Part shown: piece after piece, positions 1 to 9,275 of the stretch
Layout of the letters: every line of letters starts with the position of its first letter
Position numbering within the stretch: position 1 is the first letter of the stretch
Assembly (NCBI RefSeq): GCF_002251435.1
Contig: NZ_NPJI01000096.1
Coordinates: 1 to 64,000, forward strand
Source of the DNA: Prevotella sp. P2-180
GTDB taxonomy: Bacteria > Bacteroidota > Bacteroidia > Bacteroidales > Bacteroidaceae
Reading direction: 5' to 3'
Length of the DNA stretch: 64,000 bases
The notes under the pieces: model-generated
What the model saw: only the letters and a program-made list of their open reading frames with translations
Told to the model about the DNA's origin: nothing
Databases searched by the model: none
Position numbers and translations under genes: made by a program

Positions 1-91
1 TTTATTTGTACCTTTGCCATGCCTTGTTACGATTTTCGCTTGTTTTCTAATTGCAACACTAAGATAAGTGAAAAATCTGACACGGCAAAAT

Positions 92-116
92 CCTGGGCAA
101 CTTTTTGTTGCTCAGG
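92..116 (-). terminator. Rho-independent terminator after the GH5 remnant
   Basis: CCTGGGCAAC pairs with GTTGCTCAGG (10 bp including one G-T) around a five-base loop. On the minus strand the stem is followed by ATTTTG. Confidence 0.6.
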
Positions 117-126
117 AACTTATAAA

Positions 127-570
127 TTAATTTAAATCAAAGTGTTGCGGAATTAAGGTTTTCCAATATTTGCCAAGCCTCATTTGTGAGAACTGGCTAA
201 TATTGTGCTCTCCACCATCGCCTACCAACGGAAGGTTAGGATCGTTGGTCCAACAAGGATCGAGATGCAGACGGAACACGGTGCAATAGGCTCCTTGATC
301 ATGATTGGTCAGGGCTTTAAACAGTTTCTCGAAATAATTGAGACACGGCTCCACGTCCTCCCCATTATACCCTGGTTTCCATCCTTGCCAGCGCCATCCG
401 TTGAAATAACGGTTGGGGGTGTCCATAACTCCATGCAGAGTCACGGGGTTTCCCTTGTCGTCGACAAGATGTTTACCTTTGACAGACAATGGCGGTAAGT
501 CATCACTACCTTTTGCTATGATGACCATAAATGCCAACATCAAAGTTGTCAATAAATTCTTTACATACAT
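127..570 (-). pseudogene. Truncated GH5 glycoside hydrolase (N-terminal remnant)
   Basis: A signal peptide (about residues 1-21) is followed by the typical start of Bacteroidota GH5 cellulase-like enzymes: a K-x-L-V-D-x-x-G-N-P-V segment, then L-H-G-V and an F-R-L-H-L-D-P-C-W strand. The frame stops after 147 residues, whereas GH5 catalytic domains need roughly 300. The Asn-Glu acid/base and the nucleophile Glu lie further on in this family and are absent. The 126 bases downstream hold no GH5-like frame, and a terminator hairpin follows at once. This looks like a 3' deletion, not a simple frameshift. The product is probably inactive. The adjacent HTCS on the same strand may once have controlled it. 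Confidence 0.6.
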
Positions 571-627
571 TTTTTATTAATACAATAGTTCGTTAATTAT
601 GGTTCAATAACGCAAAAATTTCAGTTG

Positions 628-635
628 CAAAATTA
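628..635 (-). promoter_or_regulatory. Possible -7 element for the GH5 remnant
   Basis: On the minus strand the bases read TAATTTTG, matching the Bacteroidota -7 element TAnnTTTG, 58 bases upstream of the start codon. No TTTG lies 19-21 bases further upstream, so the promoter may depend on an activator. A dyad ATGTAACA/TGTTACAT lies upstream at 665-694. Confidence 0.35.
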
Positions 636-729
636 CCTAATATTTATCAAACAATATAAACGAGATGTAACACATAGTACATGAAATGTTACATTATGGC
701 AGATTATAGACAAAAAGATACAAAAAGAA

Positions 730-769
730 AGGAAAAAGAGAAGGAGAGAAACCTTTCGGCTTACTCTCC
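730..769 (-). terminator. Terminator of the HTCS gene
   Basis: On the minus strand GGAGAG pairs with CTCTCC, with an inner AAGCC/GGTTT stem closed by GAAA, followed by a CT-rich run with TTTTT. The hairpin begins inside the stop codon of the HTCS gene. Confidence 0.65.
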
Positions 770-3700
770 CTTTTCTTTTCCGTTCTTGTCCTTGATATAG
801 TCTCGGGGCGACACCCCGTATACAGCCTTGAAGGCGGTAGAAAATGAACTGGTGTTTGAAAATCCCACGGCATACATCACGTCATTGATATTCTGATGTC
901 CTGCATCGAATAGTCTTGCCGCCTGTTTCATGCGTATGTTGCGTATGAAGTTGTGGGGCGACTGGTTGGTAAGTGTCTTCATCTTGCGGTAGAAATGCAC
1001 TCGGCTCAGTCCTACCTCGCGGGCAATGAAGTCTACATTGAGCTCGGCATTGCTAATATTGCTGTTCACTACCTTCATCACTCGCTCCATCAGTTTTGAT
1101 TCGGCTGTCTGAATATCGAGGTTCTCCACCCTGTCTTCCTGGCTTTCGTTGCCAGAGAGTTTGTTTCGCATAATATTTCGCGAATTTATCAAGTTAAAAA
1201 CCGTGCGCTTCAATATATCGATGTTAAACGGCTTGACTAGATATGCGTCTGCTCCTGTCTCGAGTCCTTCCAGTTTGTCTTCGTCGCGCGACTTTGCGGT
1301 GAGCAACACAACGGGCACTGTATTGGTATTTATGTTATTGCGAAGTTTGGTGCAAAGTGTGGTACCGTCCATCACCGGCATCATCACGTCGCTGATGACC
1401 AAATCCGGAACATCTTTAAGTATTGCGACAAGTGCTTCCTGACCATTGCCGTAAGCCGACACTTTGAAATACGGCGAAAGTTCGTCGACAAGGTATCTCT
1501 GTATCTCGATGTCGTCTTCCACGACAACTATCGACTGACGCTTGCCTCGTGGCAGAATAGCCTGTTGTTCTGTGGGCTCCGGTTTCACTACACTTTCGTA
1601 TCTTTCTTCAAGAACTTTAGACATTGTGTCTTCATTGCTGTCGTTTTCACTGATTTCCACCTTCTCTTCATCTCTCAGATGTGCCGAACCGAGCGGAATA
1701 GTGACTGTGAATGTGGCTCCCCCACCCTTTTCGTTATTCTTGGCGGTTATGGAGCCATGATGCAGCAGTACGAGAGAGTTTGCAAGGTCGAGGCCTATGC
1801 CTGTTCCGAGATGGCGGTCATTGGTTTTAGTGTCGCTCTGATAGAAGCGCTCGAAAATCTTCTCCACCTTGTCCTTTGGTATGCCTTCACCATTGTCGCG
1901 AACAGAGAGCACCATGTTTTTGTTATCGTGGCTAACAGTTACGACAATTTCTCCTCCAGTGGCAGTATATTTAAAAGCGTTAGAAAGCAGGTTTACTACC
2001 ACTTTGTCGAAATTGGCGAGGTCTATCCATACTGGCAAGTGTTGGTCTTCATGGACAAAGCTGAGCTTTATGCTCTTTGCCCTTGACTGATATTCAAACA
2101 TGTGGCAAATGTCTTCCACAAACCCAATGAAGTCTGTCTCTCGCATACGCATCTTCATCATTCCCTTCTCAATCTTCCTCAGGTCCATCATCTGGTTGAT
2201 GAGATTCAGTATTCGCTCAGCGTTTCTCTTTATGGTGATATACGCACCTGTTCGACGCGGGTCTTTGTCTTCCTTGAGAAGTGTCATGAGCGGTGCTAAT
2301 ATAAGGGTCATAGGAGTGCGTATCTCGTGACTGATGTTCATGAAGAATCTTATCTTTGCCTCGTTGAGTTCTTCGGCATGCTTGTGCTCTTGTAACATCA
2401 TGAGGTCATGCTCTTTCTGTTTTCTCTGCTTTATATAAAGGTATATACAAGCAACGATAAAGGCGAGATAAACCACATAGGCCATAGAAGAACGGTACCA
2501 TGGCGACTTCACTACAATGGTAAATTCCTTAATCTTCGACTCCTGATTGTTTTTGATTGCTTTTATGCGAAACTTATAAGTGCCCGGTGGCATCAGGCTG
2601 AAGTTTATCTCATTCTGTCCAGGAAGAAGTGTTGTCCATCCGTCGTGGTTGACACTATAGGAGTATGTGATATGCTCCGGAGAGTCATAGGTAAGGGTGG
2701 AGAGCTGGATAGAGAACGTGTTGTCGTCGTAGCAAAGCGTGAAACGGTCAGATTGGAGCACGGGTTTGTCGGTAATTGTGTATATGCCTGACTCGTCGCC
2801 AGAGGTGATGTCTTTCCCGTTAACTACAAGGTTGGTAATCTGCACATTAGCCTCCCATGTCTGCATCTTTATGTTCTTTGGATAAAACCAGGTGATACCG
2901 CTGACACCTCCCAAGAGAATCTGCCCGGTAGGTCCCATTGCAATGGCTCCGTCGCTGAACTCATTGCTCTGAAGTCCGTCGTCTACATAAAAACAGTTGT
3001 TCACATGGCAGGTCTTTGCGTTCATCTGACAAAGTCCATGGTCGGTGGCAACCCATAGTTGACCATCGTTGTCGCTCATTATAGAGGCGATGCCATTGTC
3101 TGGCAGTCCATCCTCGTCTGAAAGGCGTGTCAAGGTCTGTGTCTGCATGTCTCGCTTATATAGTCCGTCATCGGTGCCAAACCACAGTGTGTTTACGTCT
3201 GACTGGAACACTGAGCGAATATTTATGCCGTAGAGCAGGGCATTCTCCCCGAAAGTGCTTAACCATGATTTCTTCTTTATGTCATAACAGCAAAGCCCCA
3301 TGGTGGTTGCCAAAAATATCTTTGTATAGTCAGATGATATATCAATCTGTGAGATATAGCTATTGGCAAGTATGTTCATCTTCCTGTCTGAAGCTGCTTC
3401 TTCGGTGGAAAGGAACTGTTCAATGTCATGTGTGGTAGTGTGGTACCTAATAAGTCCAAATCCCATTGTGGCAATCCAGAGATTTGATTTATTGTCTACA
3501 ACGAGGCCAAAGATGCTGACACTATTGAAATTGCCCAGTTTGACAGGTTCTATAGAAGACAGATCGGGAGATATATAGTATAGACCTTTGATATACGAAC
3601 CTGCCCACACTCCTCCCCTTGGGTCTTCAACAAGCGCAAGCACTGTGGAGGGGGTGTCAAAATGCCGTATGCGGTTGTGGCTTACGTCAAGCACATAGAG

Positions 3701-4789
3701 TCCGTCCTTGTCGGTTCCCACCCAGCTGTTTCCCTTGCTGTCAATCATTGTACTGGTAACACAACAGTCTCCTATCTGGTTTTTATTTCCTAATTTATTG
3801 CCTGTATAACCAAATCCAACAGGTTTCTCAGGCTGCATGAACACACCTTTTTGAAGCATGCTGAACCAGATGTTGCCAGCCTTGTCCTCCACAAAGGCGT
3901 TCACTTTTACATGTCGCAGGTCTATTTCATGGCTATAATAAGGATTTACGGTTAACTGGCGTGTCTTGGGATTCATAATGGCAACACCATCTCCGTCGAG
4001 TCCTAGGAGTATATTACCATTTCTACATGTATATAGTGCCGAGACATGCATTCCTTCTGTAGAAGGCACAAGTTCAAACTTGTTGGATCTTACATCCTTC
4101 ACCCATACACCATTATCGAATGTACTTATATAGATGTTTCCTGCCTTGTCTTCACAAATGTCAATAAGAACAGAACCGAGTCCGTCTTCCTCTATCCATT
4201 TTGTCTTCTTACCATCCTTGAATGACAAAGCTCCGTTTTTCTCGCTTAAAATCCATAGTCTTTGGCTGCTGTCCTCATATAATTTCTTTACACCTTTGAT
4301 TTCCTTGAGGGCTTCATAGCGATGTGCCTCTTCATTGCTTGTCACCTTATATATACCATTATTTGAGGTACCAATAAGCAATGTGCCATCTTTGAGTTCT
4401 GCAAAGCAACTTACAAACGATATTATTGTTTCACCATTAAGCCCGATAAGATTGAAATTATGAAAACGGTCGTTATAATATGTTTGAACACCACGCTGGT
4501 TGCCTACAAAGAGTACCTTGTCACGACGTTGCAAAACGGTATTGATATAGTTGGACTTCATTCCGTCACATGAGTATTCTCCTTTTTTGAAAACTTTAAA
4601 GTTATAACCATCATATCTATTAAGTCCATTACGTGTCGACACCCAGATAAAGCCATCATAGTCTTGATACACATGCATGGCAAAACTGCTCGACAAATGG
4701 TTGTCGGTATTGAACAGCCTTCCTATCTGTGCATGGATATAAGATGGAAATGCTATCAGACACAATATTACAACAATAATTATTCTCAT
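761..4789 (-). CDS. Hybrid two-component system sensor/regulator (HTCS)
   Basis: This 1342-residue protein has the full HTCS plan. After a signal anchor come two beta-propeller sensor blades sets (repeats of the DxxGxIWxxT type), a Y_Y_Y domain and one membrane span (WYRSS... to ...YLYIK). Then follow a HisKA domain with phospho-acceptor His821 in SHEIRTPM, an HATPase domain (NLLSNAFKYT, GTGIGLDL), a receiver domain with Asp1134 in LVISDVMMP and a C-terminal AraC-type DNA-binding domain. HTCS proteins sense oligosaccharides in the periplasm and switch on a neighbouring PUL. The start at 4789 is preferred because a promoter-like element lies at 4834-4867, inside the longer reading frame, and MRIIIVV begins a good signal sequence. 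Only a broken GH5 gene lies nearby, so its target is unknown. Confidence 0.93.
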   Translation of the reverse strand: MRIIIVVILCLIAFPSYIHAQIGRLFNTDNHLSSSFAMHVYQDYDGFIWVSTRNGLNRYDGYNFKVFKKGEYSCDGMKSNYINTVLQRRDKVLFVGNQRGVQTYYNDRFHNFNLIGLNGETIISFVSCFAELKDGTLLIGTSNNGIYKVTSNEEAHRYEALKEIKGVKKLYEDSSQRLWILSEKNGALSFKDGKKTKWIEEDGLGSVLIDICEDKAGNIYISTFDNGVWVKDVRSNKFELVPSTEGMHVSALYTCRNGNILLGLDGDGVAIMNPKTRQLTVNPYYSHEIDLRHVKVNAFVEDKAGNIWFSMLQKGVFMQPEKPVGFGYTGNKLGNKNQIGDCCVTSTMIDSKGNSWVGTDKDGLYVLDVSHNRIRHFDTPSTVLALVEDPRGGVWAGSYIKGLYYISPDLSSIEPVKLGNFNSVSIFGLVVDNKSNLWIATMGFGLIRYHTTTHDIEQFLSTEEAASDRKMNILANSYISQIDISSDYTKIFLATTMGLCCYDIKKKSWLSTFGENALLYGINIRSVFQSDVNTLWFGTDDGLYKRDMQTQTLTRLSDEDGLPDNGIASIMSDNDGQLWVATDHGLCQMNAKTCHVNNCFYVDDGLQSNEFSDGAIAMGPTGQILLGGVSGITWFYPKNIKMQTWEANVQITNLVVNGKDITSGDESGIYTITDKPVLQSDRFTLCYDDNTFSIQLSTLTYDSPEHITYSYSVNHDGWTTLLPGQNEINFSLMPPGTYKFRIKAIKNNQESKIKEFTIVVKSPWYRSSMAYVVYLAFIVACIYLYIKQRKQKEHDLMMLQEHKHAEELNEAKIRFFMNISHEIRTPMTLILAPLMTLLKEDKDPRRTGAYITIKRNAERILNLINQMMDLRKIEKGMMKMRMRETDFIGFVEDICHMFEYQSRAKSIKLSFVHEDQHLPVWIDLANFDKVVVNLLSNAFKYTATGGEIVVTVSHDNKNMVLSVRDNGEGIPKDKVEKIFERFYQSDTKTNDRHLGTGIGLDLANSLVLLHHGSITAKNNEKGGGATFTVTIPLGSAHLRDEEKVEISENDSNEDTMSKVLEERYESVVKPEPTEQQAILPRGKRQSIVVVEDDIEIQRYLVDELSPYFKVSAYGNGQEALVAILKDVPDLVISDVMMPVMDGTTLCTKLRNNINTNTVPVVLLTAKSRDEDKLEGLETGADAYLVKPFNIDILKRTVFNLINSRNIMRNKLSGNESQEDRVENLDIQTAESKLMERVMKVVNSNISNAELNVDFIAREVGLSRVHFYRKMKTLTNQSPHNFIRNIRMKQAARLFDAGHQNINDVMYAVGFSNTSSFSTAFKAVYGVSPRDYIKDKNGKEKGE

Positions 4790-4833
4790 CTTTGGTTTAT
4801 TAAGAAATGTCAGTCGTTCCGTTATTTTCTCTG

Positions 4834-4867
4834 CAAAGATACACATAATCATGTAAACAAAAGCAAA
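4834..4867 (-). promoter_or_regulatory. Likely promoter of the HTCS gene
   Basis: The minus strand reads TATCTTTG at 4841-4834, a perfect -7 element, with TTTG at 4867-4864 upstream (22-base spacer, slightly long). Confidence 0.5.
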
Positions 4868-4920
4868 AAGCAACACTATTTAACACAAAAATCACATTGG
4901 GGTTAATTATCATTAATCTC

Positions 4921-4951
4921 TTGGTTTGTATTGAATAATGGATTATCTTTG
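4921..4951 (+). promoter_or_regulatory. Bacteroidota promoter of the DUF3298-type lipoprotein
   Basis: TTG at 4921-4923, a 20-base spacer, then TATCTTTG at 4944-4951. Transcription would start near 4958, which rules out the upstream ATG at 4938. Confidence 0.7.
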
Positions 4952-4991
4952 CAGTCTAAGAATAATCTCTAACTATATTTTGATTTTTATC

Positions 4992-5888
4992 ATGAACAGA
5001 AAACATTTTCTCATTGCTATTACTATTGCATCGATGGCATGTCTGAACGGATGCAAATCTGAAAAAAAAGCTACCGCTATGGCTGATACTGATCAGGAAG
5101 TGATAGTAGACAGTGTTGTAAGCACTGAGTTGAAAACTGACAGCGTGGTTTTTAAAAAGAAAGCAAAGGGGGCGGAATGTAAGGTGGTTGTGGATTTCCC
5201 GCAAGGAACTACAGAACTTGACCGAAACATAAAGGCTTTCATATGCGACTTGCTTGGAAAAAGCGGACCGTTCGGACTGATGCAGGACGAGAAGAGCAAC
5301 GTTACCTATACCGGAGACAAGAACAACGGCAAGGCTGTGGTGAACTTCTTTGGTGAGATTTATGCTGCCACAATGAAGCAATCTTGGAACGAGATACAGG
5401 AACTTAACGAAAACAGCGAAGAGCCTATGCCTTACTCTTACGAGATTGAAATAAGACTTGAAGAGCAAACCGACCAATATGTCACACTATCGATAAACAC
5501 ATATTCTTATACTGGCGGAGCTCATGGTTCTTCCATGAACTATAGTATAAACTTTGCAAAGACATACAATGACCAGGTGGCATACACCATAAATCAGAAG
5601 ATGACGCAATCTATCCAACCTCTTCTTAGAAAAGGAGTGATAGAGTATTTTAAGGAGCAAGGCGAAACAATTTCTGACGCAGACCTCAACAACGTTCTCT
5701 TTATCGACAACAATACTATCCCGCTCCCAGCCATGTCGCCAGTATTGACCACAAAAGGACTTCGGTTTGAATATCAGCAATACGAAATTGGCCCATATGC
5801 CATCGGAATGGTCAATTTCACTTTACCATATAAGGATGTAAAGGGATATATGACACAGGAAGCTACGGAACTAATCGGAAATTATTAA
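4992..5888 (+). CDS. Lipoprotein with DUF4163/DUF3298 (RsiV-like) domain
   Basis: The 298-residue product starts with a lipoprotein signal whose lipobox is LNGC (Cys about residue 21), so it is probably anchored to the outer membrane or periplasmic face. The middle carries the Y-x-x-G-G-A-H-G motif typical of DUF3298, and the N-terminal half has the strand pattern of DUF4163. These domains occur in RsiV anti-sigma factors (lysozyme binding) and in PdaC-like envelope proteins. No transmembrane segment or anti-sigma domain is seen here, so an anti-sigma role is unlikely. The function is unknown. The start follows a promoter at 4921-4951. The gene stands alone and ends at a shared terminator. 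Confidence 0.75.
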   Translation: MNRKHFLIAITIASMACLNGCKSEKKATAMADTDQEVIVDSVVSTELKTDSVVFKKKAKGAECKVVVDFPQGTTELDRNIKAFICDLLGKSGPFGLMQDEKSNVTYTGDKNNGKAVVNFFGEIYAATMKQSWNEIQELNENSEEPMPYSYEIEIRLEEQTDQYVTLSINTYSYTGGAHGSSMNYSINFAKTYNDQVAYTINQKMTQSIQPLLRKGVIEYFKEQGETISDADLNNVLFIDNNTIPLPAMSPVLTTKGLRFEYQQYEIGPYAIGMVNFTLPYKDVKGYMTQEATELIGNY

Positions 5889-5920
5889 GGTTGCAGTTAA
5901 GTATTTGAACATTATATAAC

Positions 5921-5958
5921 AAAAGGCATTGACTTTACGGTCAATGCCTTGTTTTGTT
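5921..5958. terminator. Bidirectional terminator between convergent genes
   Basis: AAGGCATTGAC pairs perfectly with GTCAATGCCTT around a short loop, with A-run on the left and GTTTTGTTT on the right. It serves the lipoprotein gene (plus) and the TPR gene (minus). Confidence 0.85.
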
Positions 5959-5972
5959 TATCTAATAATTAA

Positions 5973-7397
5973 TTATTTCACACCTAATACTACCTTTGCA
6001 GTCTCGTTCTCTGGATCTATTTCGAGCAACTTGGTAGCACATTCCTTTGCCTTAGTCATATCATCGACTACACGAGCATAGTAAGAGATAAGGTAGAGAT
6101 AACTCTCCTTCAGACGAGCTTTGTCTGAGTTATTCAACTCATTACGTGTAGAATAAACCTCTATCAGTTTCTCATAATATGGCTTTGCCAAAGCCTCTTT
6201 CTGCTCATTATCCATAGCGTTGTTCACACGTGCGCGCCAGAATGTAGCATACTCAATTGCATCTGGATATTTCTCAGCAAGCTGACCGTAGAGTTCATCA
6301 GACTTTTTAAGAGAAGCCTTCATGGCGTCATCTTGCTCTTTGCTGGCCTTGTAGTAGTAAAGTTGTGGCAGACCAGCATAGTCGGTGGCAGTAGGAGTAG
6401 AATAAGTGTTGAGGTATTCTTCATAATACTTGATAGCATCTTCATACTTCTCCTGTGAGCTATAAGCGTCTGAAAGGGTCTTTATCACACCAGCCTTCTT
6501 ATCCTTTGAATCAAATTCCTGTTCGAGAGCCTTCTTAAACATGTCGATAGCCTCATCATACTTCTTTGCTCCGTTAAGGGCATTTCCGTAATAAGTGTAG
6601 TCAAAATAAGAGAACTTGGCGCTGTCTGACTTATTGAACAGGGCATCAGCATAAAGGAGTGCCTGATCATAGTTCTTAAGGTCAGTGCTGTTGAAGAACG
6701 CAAGACGATTGAAAGCAGCGTCGCGCGGCTTCTTCTTCAAACCATATTGTACCACCTCAAGACTCTCCTGGTTTCTCTGCTTGAAATACAAGGCCATAGC
6801 ATACTCGGTGATGTCGCGCTCCTCCATCTTAGAGATGTCGGCTTTCTTATAAGAAGTAATGGCCTTGTCAAACTCATTAGACATATAGTATATACGTCCT
6901 GCAAGGGCATCGACAGCGACGTCAGGACGCTGTTTGCGCAATTCATCGAGTTTCATTACAGCTACAGTAGGACTGACCTTACGATATACATTAGCATACT
7001 TGTAGTATGGCTCTGGATTCTTCGGGTCGAAACTTATAGCCTGCTGATAATGCTGTGCTGCAGTACCACCATCTTCACCCATGGCAGAGATGTCGCCAAG
7101 AAGCACATATGCCTGTGCACACTTATACTTTGCAGCCTTGTTAGCGAAGTCAGCAAATACACGAGCCTTGGCAGTATCTTTCTGCTCAAAATAAGCACGT
7201 GCAATACCTACAAGAACCTCAGGATTCTTCTTGTTCTTCTTGAACACTGCTTTCACCTGCTCTTCCACGTCTGAAGAATTACTCTTAATCACTTTTGTTA
7301 TGGACTCAATTACAGTTTTATTGTCCTCCTGAGCCATAACAGGTGCATTGATGCCCAGCATCAACGCTCCTACCAATACATATTTCAACTGTTTCAT
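5973..7397 (-). CDS. Tetratricopeptide-repeat protein, last gene of the TonB operon
   Basis: The 474-residue product has a signal peptide (MKQLKYVLVGALMLG to about VMAQ) and then TPR-type helical pairs along its whole length, for example the A-x-x-Y-x-x-A-I-x-F-x-P-x-N-P and Y-D-E-A-I-D-M-F-K-K-A-L segments. It is predicted to be periplasmic. It ends the exbB-exbD-exbD-tonB-pstS-like run, 39 bases after the PstS-like gene, so it probably acts as a scaffold in envelope transport. That role is inferred from position only. ATG at 7397 is preferred over the TTG at 7403. Confidence 0.8.
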   Translation of the reverse strand: MKQLKYVLVGALMLGINAPVMAQEDNKTVIESITKVIKSNSSDVEEQVKAVFKKNKKNPEVLVGIARAYFEQKDTAKARVFADFANKAAKYKCAQAYVLLGDISAMGEDGGTAAQHYQQAISFDPKNPEPYYKYANVYRKVSPTVAVMKLDELRKQRPDVAVDALAGRIYYMSNEFDKAITSYKKADISKMEERDITEYAMALYFKQRNQESLEVVQYGLKKKPRDAAFNRLAFFNSTDLKNYDQALLYADALFNKSDSAKFSYFDYTYYGNALNGAKKYDEAIDMFKKALEQEFDSKDKKAGVIKTLSDAYSSQEKYEDAIKYYEEYLNTYSTPTATDYAGLPQLYYYKASKEQDDAMKASLKKSDELYGQLAEKYPDAIEYATFWRARVNNAMDNEQKEALAKPYYEKLIEVYSTRNELNNSDKARLKESYLYLISYYARVVDDMTKAKECATKLLEIDPENETAKVVLGVK

Positions 7398-7436
7398 AAT
7401 CAATTTAAAATTCCTAAATATTTATTCGTATAAAAA

Positions 7437-8399
7437 TTAATTCTGGTTTACGTTTACTTCCCTCACGTTCAGCTGACCTCTTGCAGGCAAAAGACCAGCC
7501 TTAAAGAATATTAGCTGTCCCTTCGGTGACTGGAGGAAAGAGGCAAATCCCCATGGCAGACCGTTACGCGGGTCGTTCAGCATGGCGTATATGGTACGCA
7601 CAAGGGGGTAATTACCATTATATATATAATATTGATATGGTTTCCAACTATTAATGACCGTAGCCTTGTCAAGTCGGCTAACCGCTACAACACGAATATT
7701 CTTTTTAAAAGTGACGTTTGTAGAGTCACGTTTGTCGTTAAGCCAATTAGAACCGATGACACCTAATGCGTTTGGATGAGAAGAAACATAGTTGATGACC
7801 TCCTCACTCTTCTTTACAGCCGTGATATTCGGGCTATTGATAGGCTTACCACCGAGTATAGAGTCAGCGCAATAGTGTACGGTGCTTGACTTGGCATTGT
7901 CGAAAACGACATCAAATTCGCCCAGTTTAGAATCCGGGAAGATGTCTTTCCAATTCTTTGCCTTTCCACTAAGTATAAGTTTTATGTCTTTTACAGAAAG
8001 GCATGAGTCTGGATTGGAGTTGTTGATGATAAGTGCAAGTCCATCATAAGCCAAAGGAATAGCTCTGGGCAAAAACTTGCGATCTTCGAGGTTCTTTTGT
8101 TCCTTTGGTGTAAATCGTCTTGTAGTAATGGCGAGCCACACCTTTTCAGTCATAAGTTTGTTTACCGCATCAATCTCGTCAGTATAAATAGGCTTGACTT
8201 TTGCGGTTGGGTACATACGTTCAAAGATGTCAATCTGTTCTCCGATAATAGGACTGAAACTATCATCGCAAGTAAATGAACAAACACCGGAAGCATACGT
8301 ATCAGTTCTATTACTTTTAGGTTTGTTGTTGCCACAAGACAACAACAAACCTAAGCATAGAGTCAGTCCAACGCATATGTTGATACTGTTTTTTGTCAT
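7437..8399 (-). CDS. PstS-family substrate-binding lipoprotein in the TonB operon
   Basis: The 320-residue product has a lipobox (LLLSC, Cys about 22) and a periplasmic binding fold of the phosphate-binding PstS/PBP-like type. Visible features are the A-I-P-L-A-Y-D-G-L-A segment, L-S-x-K-D-I-K-L-I-L-S-G-K-A-x-x-W, and S-S-T-V-H-Y at the expected anion-binding loop. The end resembles the V-R-T-I-Y ... F-A-S-F-L family tail. No pstC, pstA or pstB gene is near. It lies 18 bases downstream of tonB and is probably co-transcribed with it. It may bind phosphate or serve another role in TonB energisation; the ligand is unproven. Confidence 0.75.
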   Translation of the reverse strand: MTKNSINICVGLTLCLGLLLSCGNNKPKSNRTDTYASGVCSFTCDDSFSPIIGEQIDIFERMYPTAKVKPIYTDEIDAVNKLMTEKVWLAITTRRFTPKEQKNLEDRKFLPRAIPLAYDGLALIINNSNPDSCLSVKDIKLILSGKAKNWKDIFPDSKLGEFDVVFDNAKSSTVHYCADSILGGKPINSPNITAVKKSEEVINYVSSHPNALGVIGSNWLNDKRDSTNVTFKKNIRVVAVSRLDKATVINSWKPYQYYIYNGNYPLVRTIYAMLNDPRNGLPWGFASFLQSPKGQLIFFKAGLLPARGQLNVREVNVNQN

Positions 8400-8417
8400 A
8401 TTACTGTAATTAGATTA

Positions 8418-9251
8418 TTACTGCAATCTGAAGGTAACTGGCAATGTGAACTTCACACGCACTGGTCCACCATTCTGCATACCTGGGTTCCAGTGAGGCA
8501 TGCTCTTTGTCACACGTACGGCCTCCTTGTCGAGTGATGGGTCAACAGACTTCACTACGCGAACGTCAGTGATAGAACCATCACGCTCAACGACGAAAGT
8601 CACGATAACACGACCCTGGATACCATTCTCTTCAGCCACAACCGGGTATCGGATGTTTTTAGAGAGGAATTCGAAGAGAGCAGCCTGTCCACCTGGGAAC
8701 GAAGGCATCTGCTCAACGACTTCGAAAATCTTGGTTTCCTCTTCCTTCGGTGGTTCAGGCTGGGCAATTACTTCCTTAGCCTTGAGTACCTCACCTCCGG
8801 TTTCGTCGTTACCTTGTACGTCGAATGAACCAATAGCAGTATTTGTCTTGTTAAGGTCTTCCTGAGACTTAAGTTCCTCTTCTGGCTTCACCTCATCATC
8901 CTTTTTGATGACAGGAGGAGTAAACTTTACAGAGCTCTTAACCTTTTCAACGACCTTCTGCTCTTCAACCTTGACGGGTGCTTTCTTCTCTACTTTAGCC
9001 TCTTTCTTCTGAGCCAGTTTAGAAAGTTCTACATCCGTCTCCATAGCTACCTTCTTTGGGAAAGCGTTTTCGATGGCAACCTTAGCCCAAACACCTACCA
9101 TGATAGCGATGATAACCGCGAAAACGATTAACATAGCCTTGATGTTACGCTTACCGGTATCTCTACGCAGGGCGTAGGCACCGTATTCCTTGTTTTTGCC
9201 TTCGAATACGAGTTCTACCCAACTTTTATCTAAAAGATCTACTTTTGACAT
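8418..9251 (-). CDS. tonB: Energy transducer TonB
   Basis: The 277-residue protein has the Bacteroidota TonB plan. A short cytoplasmic start (GKNKEYGAYALR) is followed by one membrane span (about 38-58), a Lys/Glu/Pro-rich periplasmic spacer and a C-terminal TonB domain with P-S-F-P-G-G, I-R-Y-P-x-x-A-x-E-x-G-I-Q-G-R-V and the closing G-P-V-R-V-K-F-T-L-P-V-x-F. It passes proton-motive energy from ExbBD to outer-membrane SusC-type receptors. It follows two exbD genes with a 24-base gap. Confidence 0.93.
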   Translation of the reverse strand: MSKVDLLDKSWVELVFEGKNKEYGAYALRRDTGKRNIKAMLIVFAVIIAIMVGVWAKVAIENAFPKKVAMETDVELSKLAQKKEAKVEKKAPVKVEEQKVVEKVKSSVKFTPPVIKKDDEVKPEEELKSQEDLNKTNTAIGSFDVQGNDETGGEVLKAKEVIAQPEPPKEEETKIFEVVEQMPSFPGGQAALFEFLSKNIRYPVVAEENGIQGRVIVTFVVERDGSITDVRVVKSVDPSLDKEAVRVTKSMPHWNPGMQNGGPVRVKFTLPVTFRLQ

Positions 9252-9275
9252 TGTTCTTTCCTTTTTAAATTGTTG

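Noticed and set aside
9..135. TACCTTTG on the plus strand at 9-16 and a 38-codon frame starting at 19
   Set aside because: The frame starts before the predicted transcription start, overlaps the GH5 terminator and has no recognisable features. The -33 region lies outside the window.
4790..4876. Longer N-terminus of the HTCS
   Set aside because: The extension covers a -7 element and would give a poor double hydrophobic start; the signal sequence at 4789 is better.
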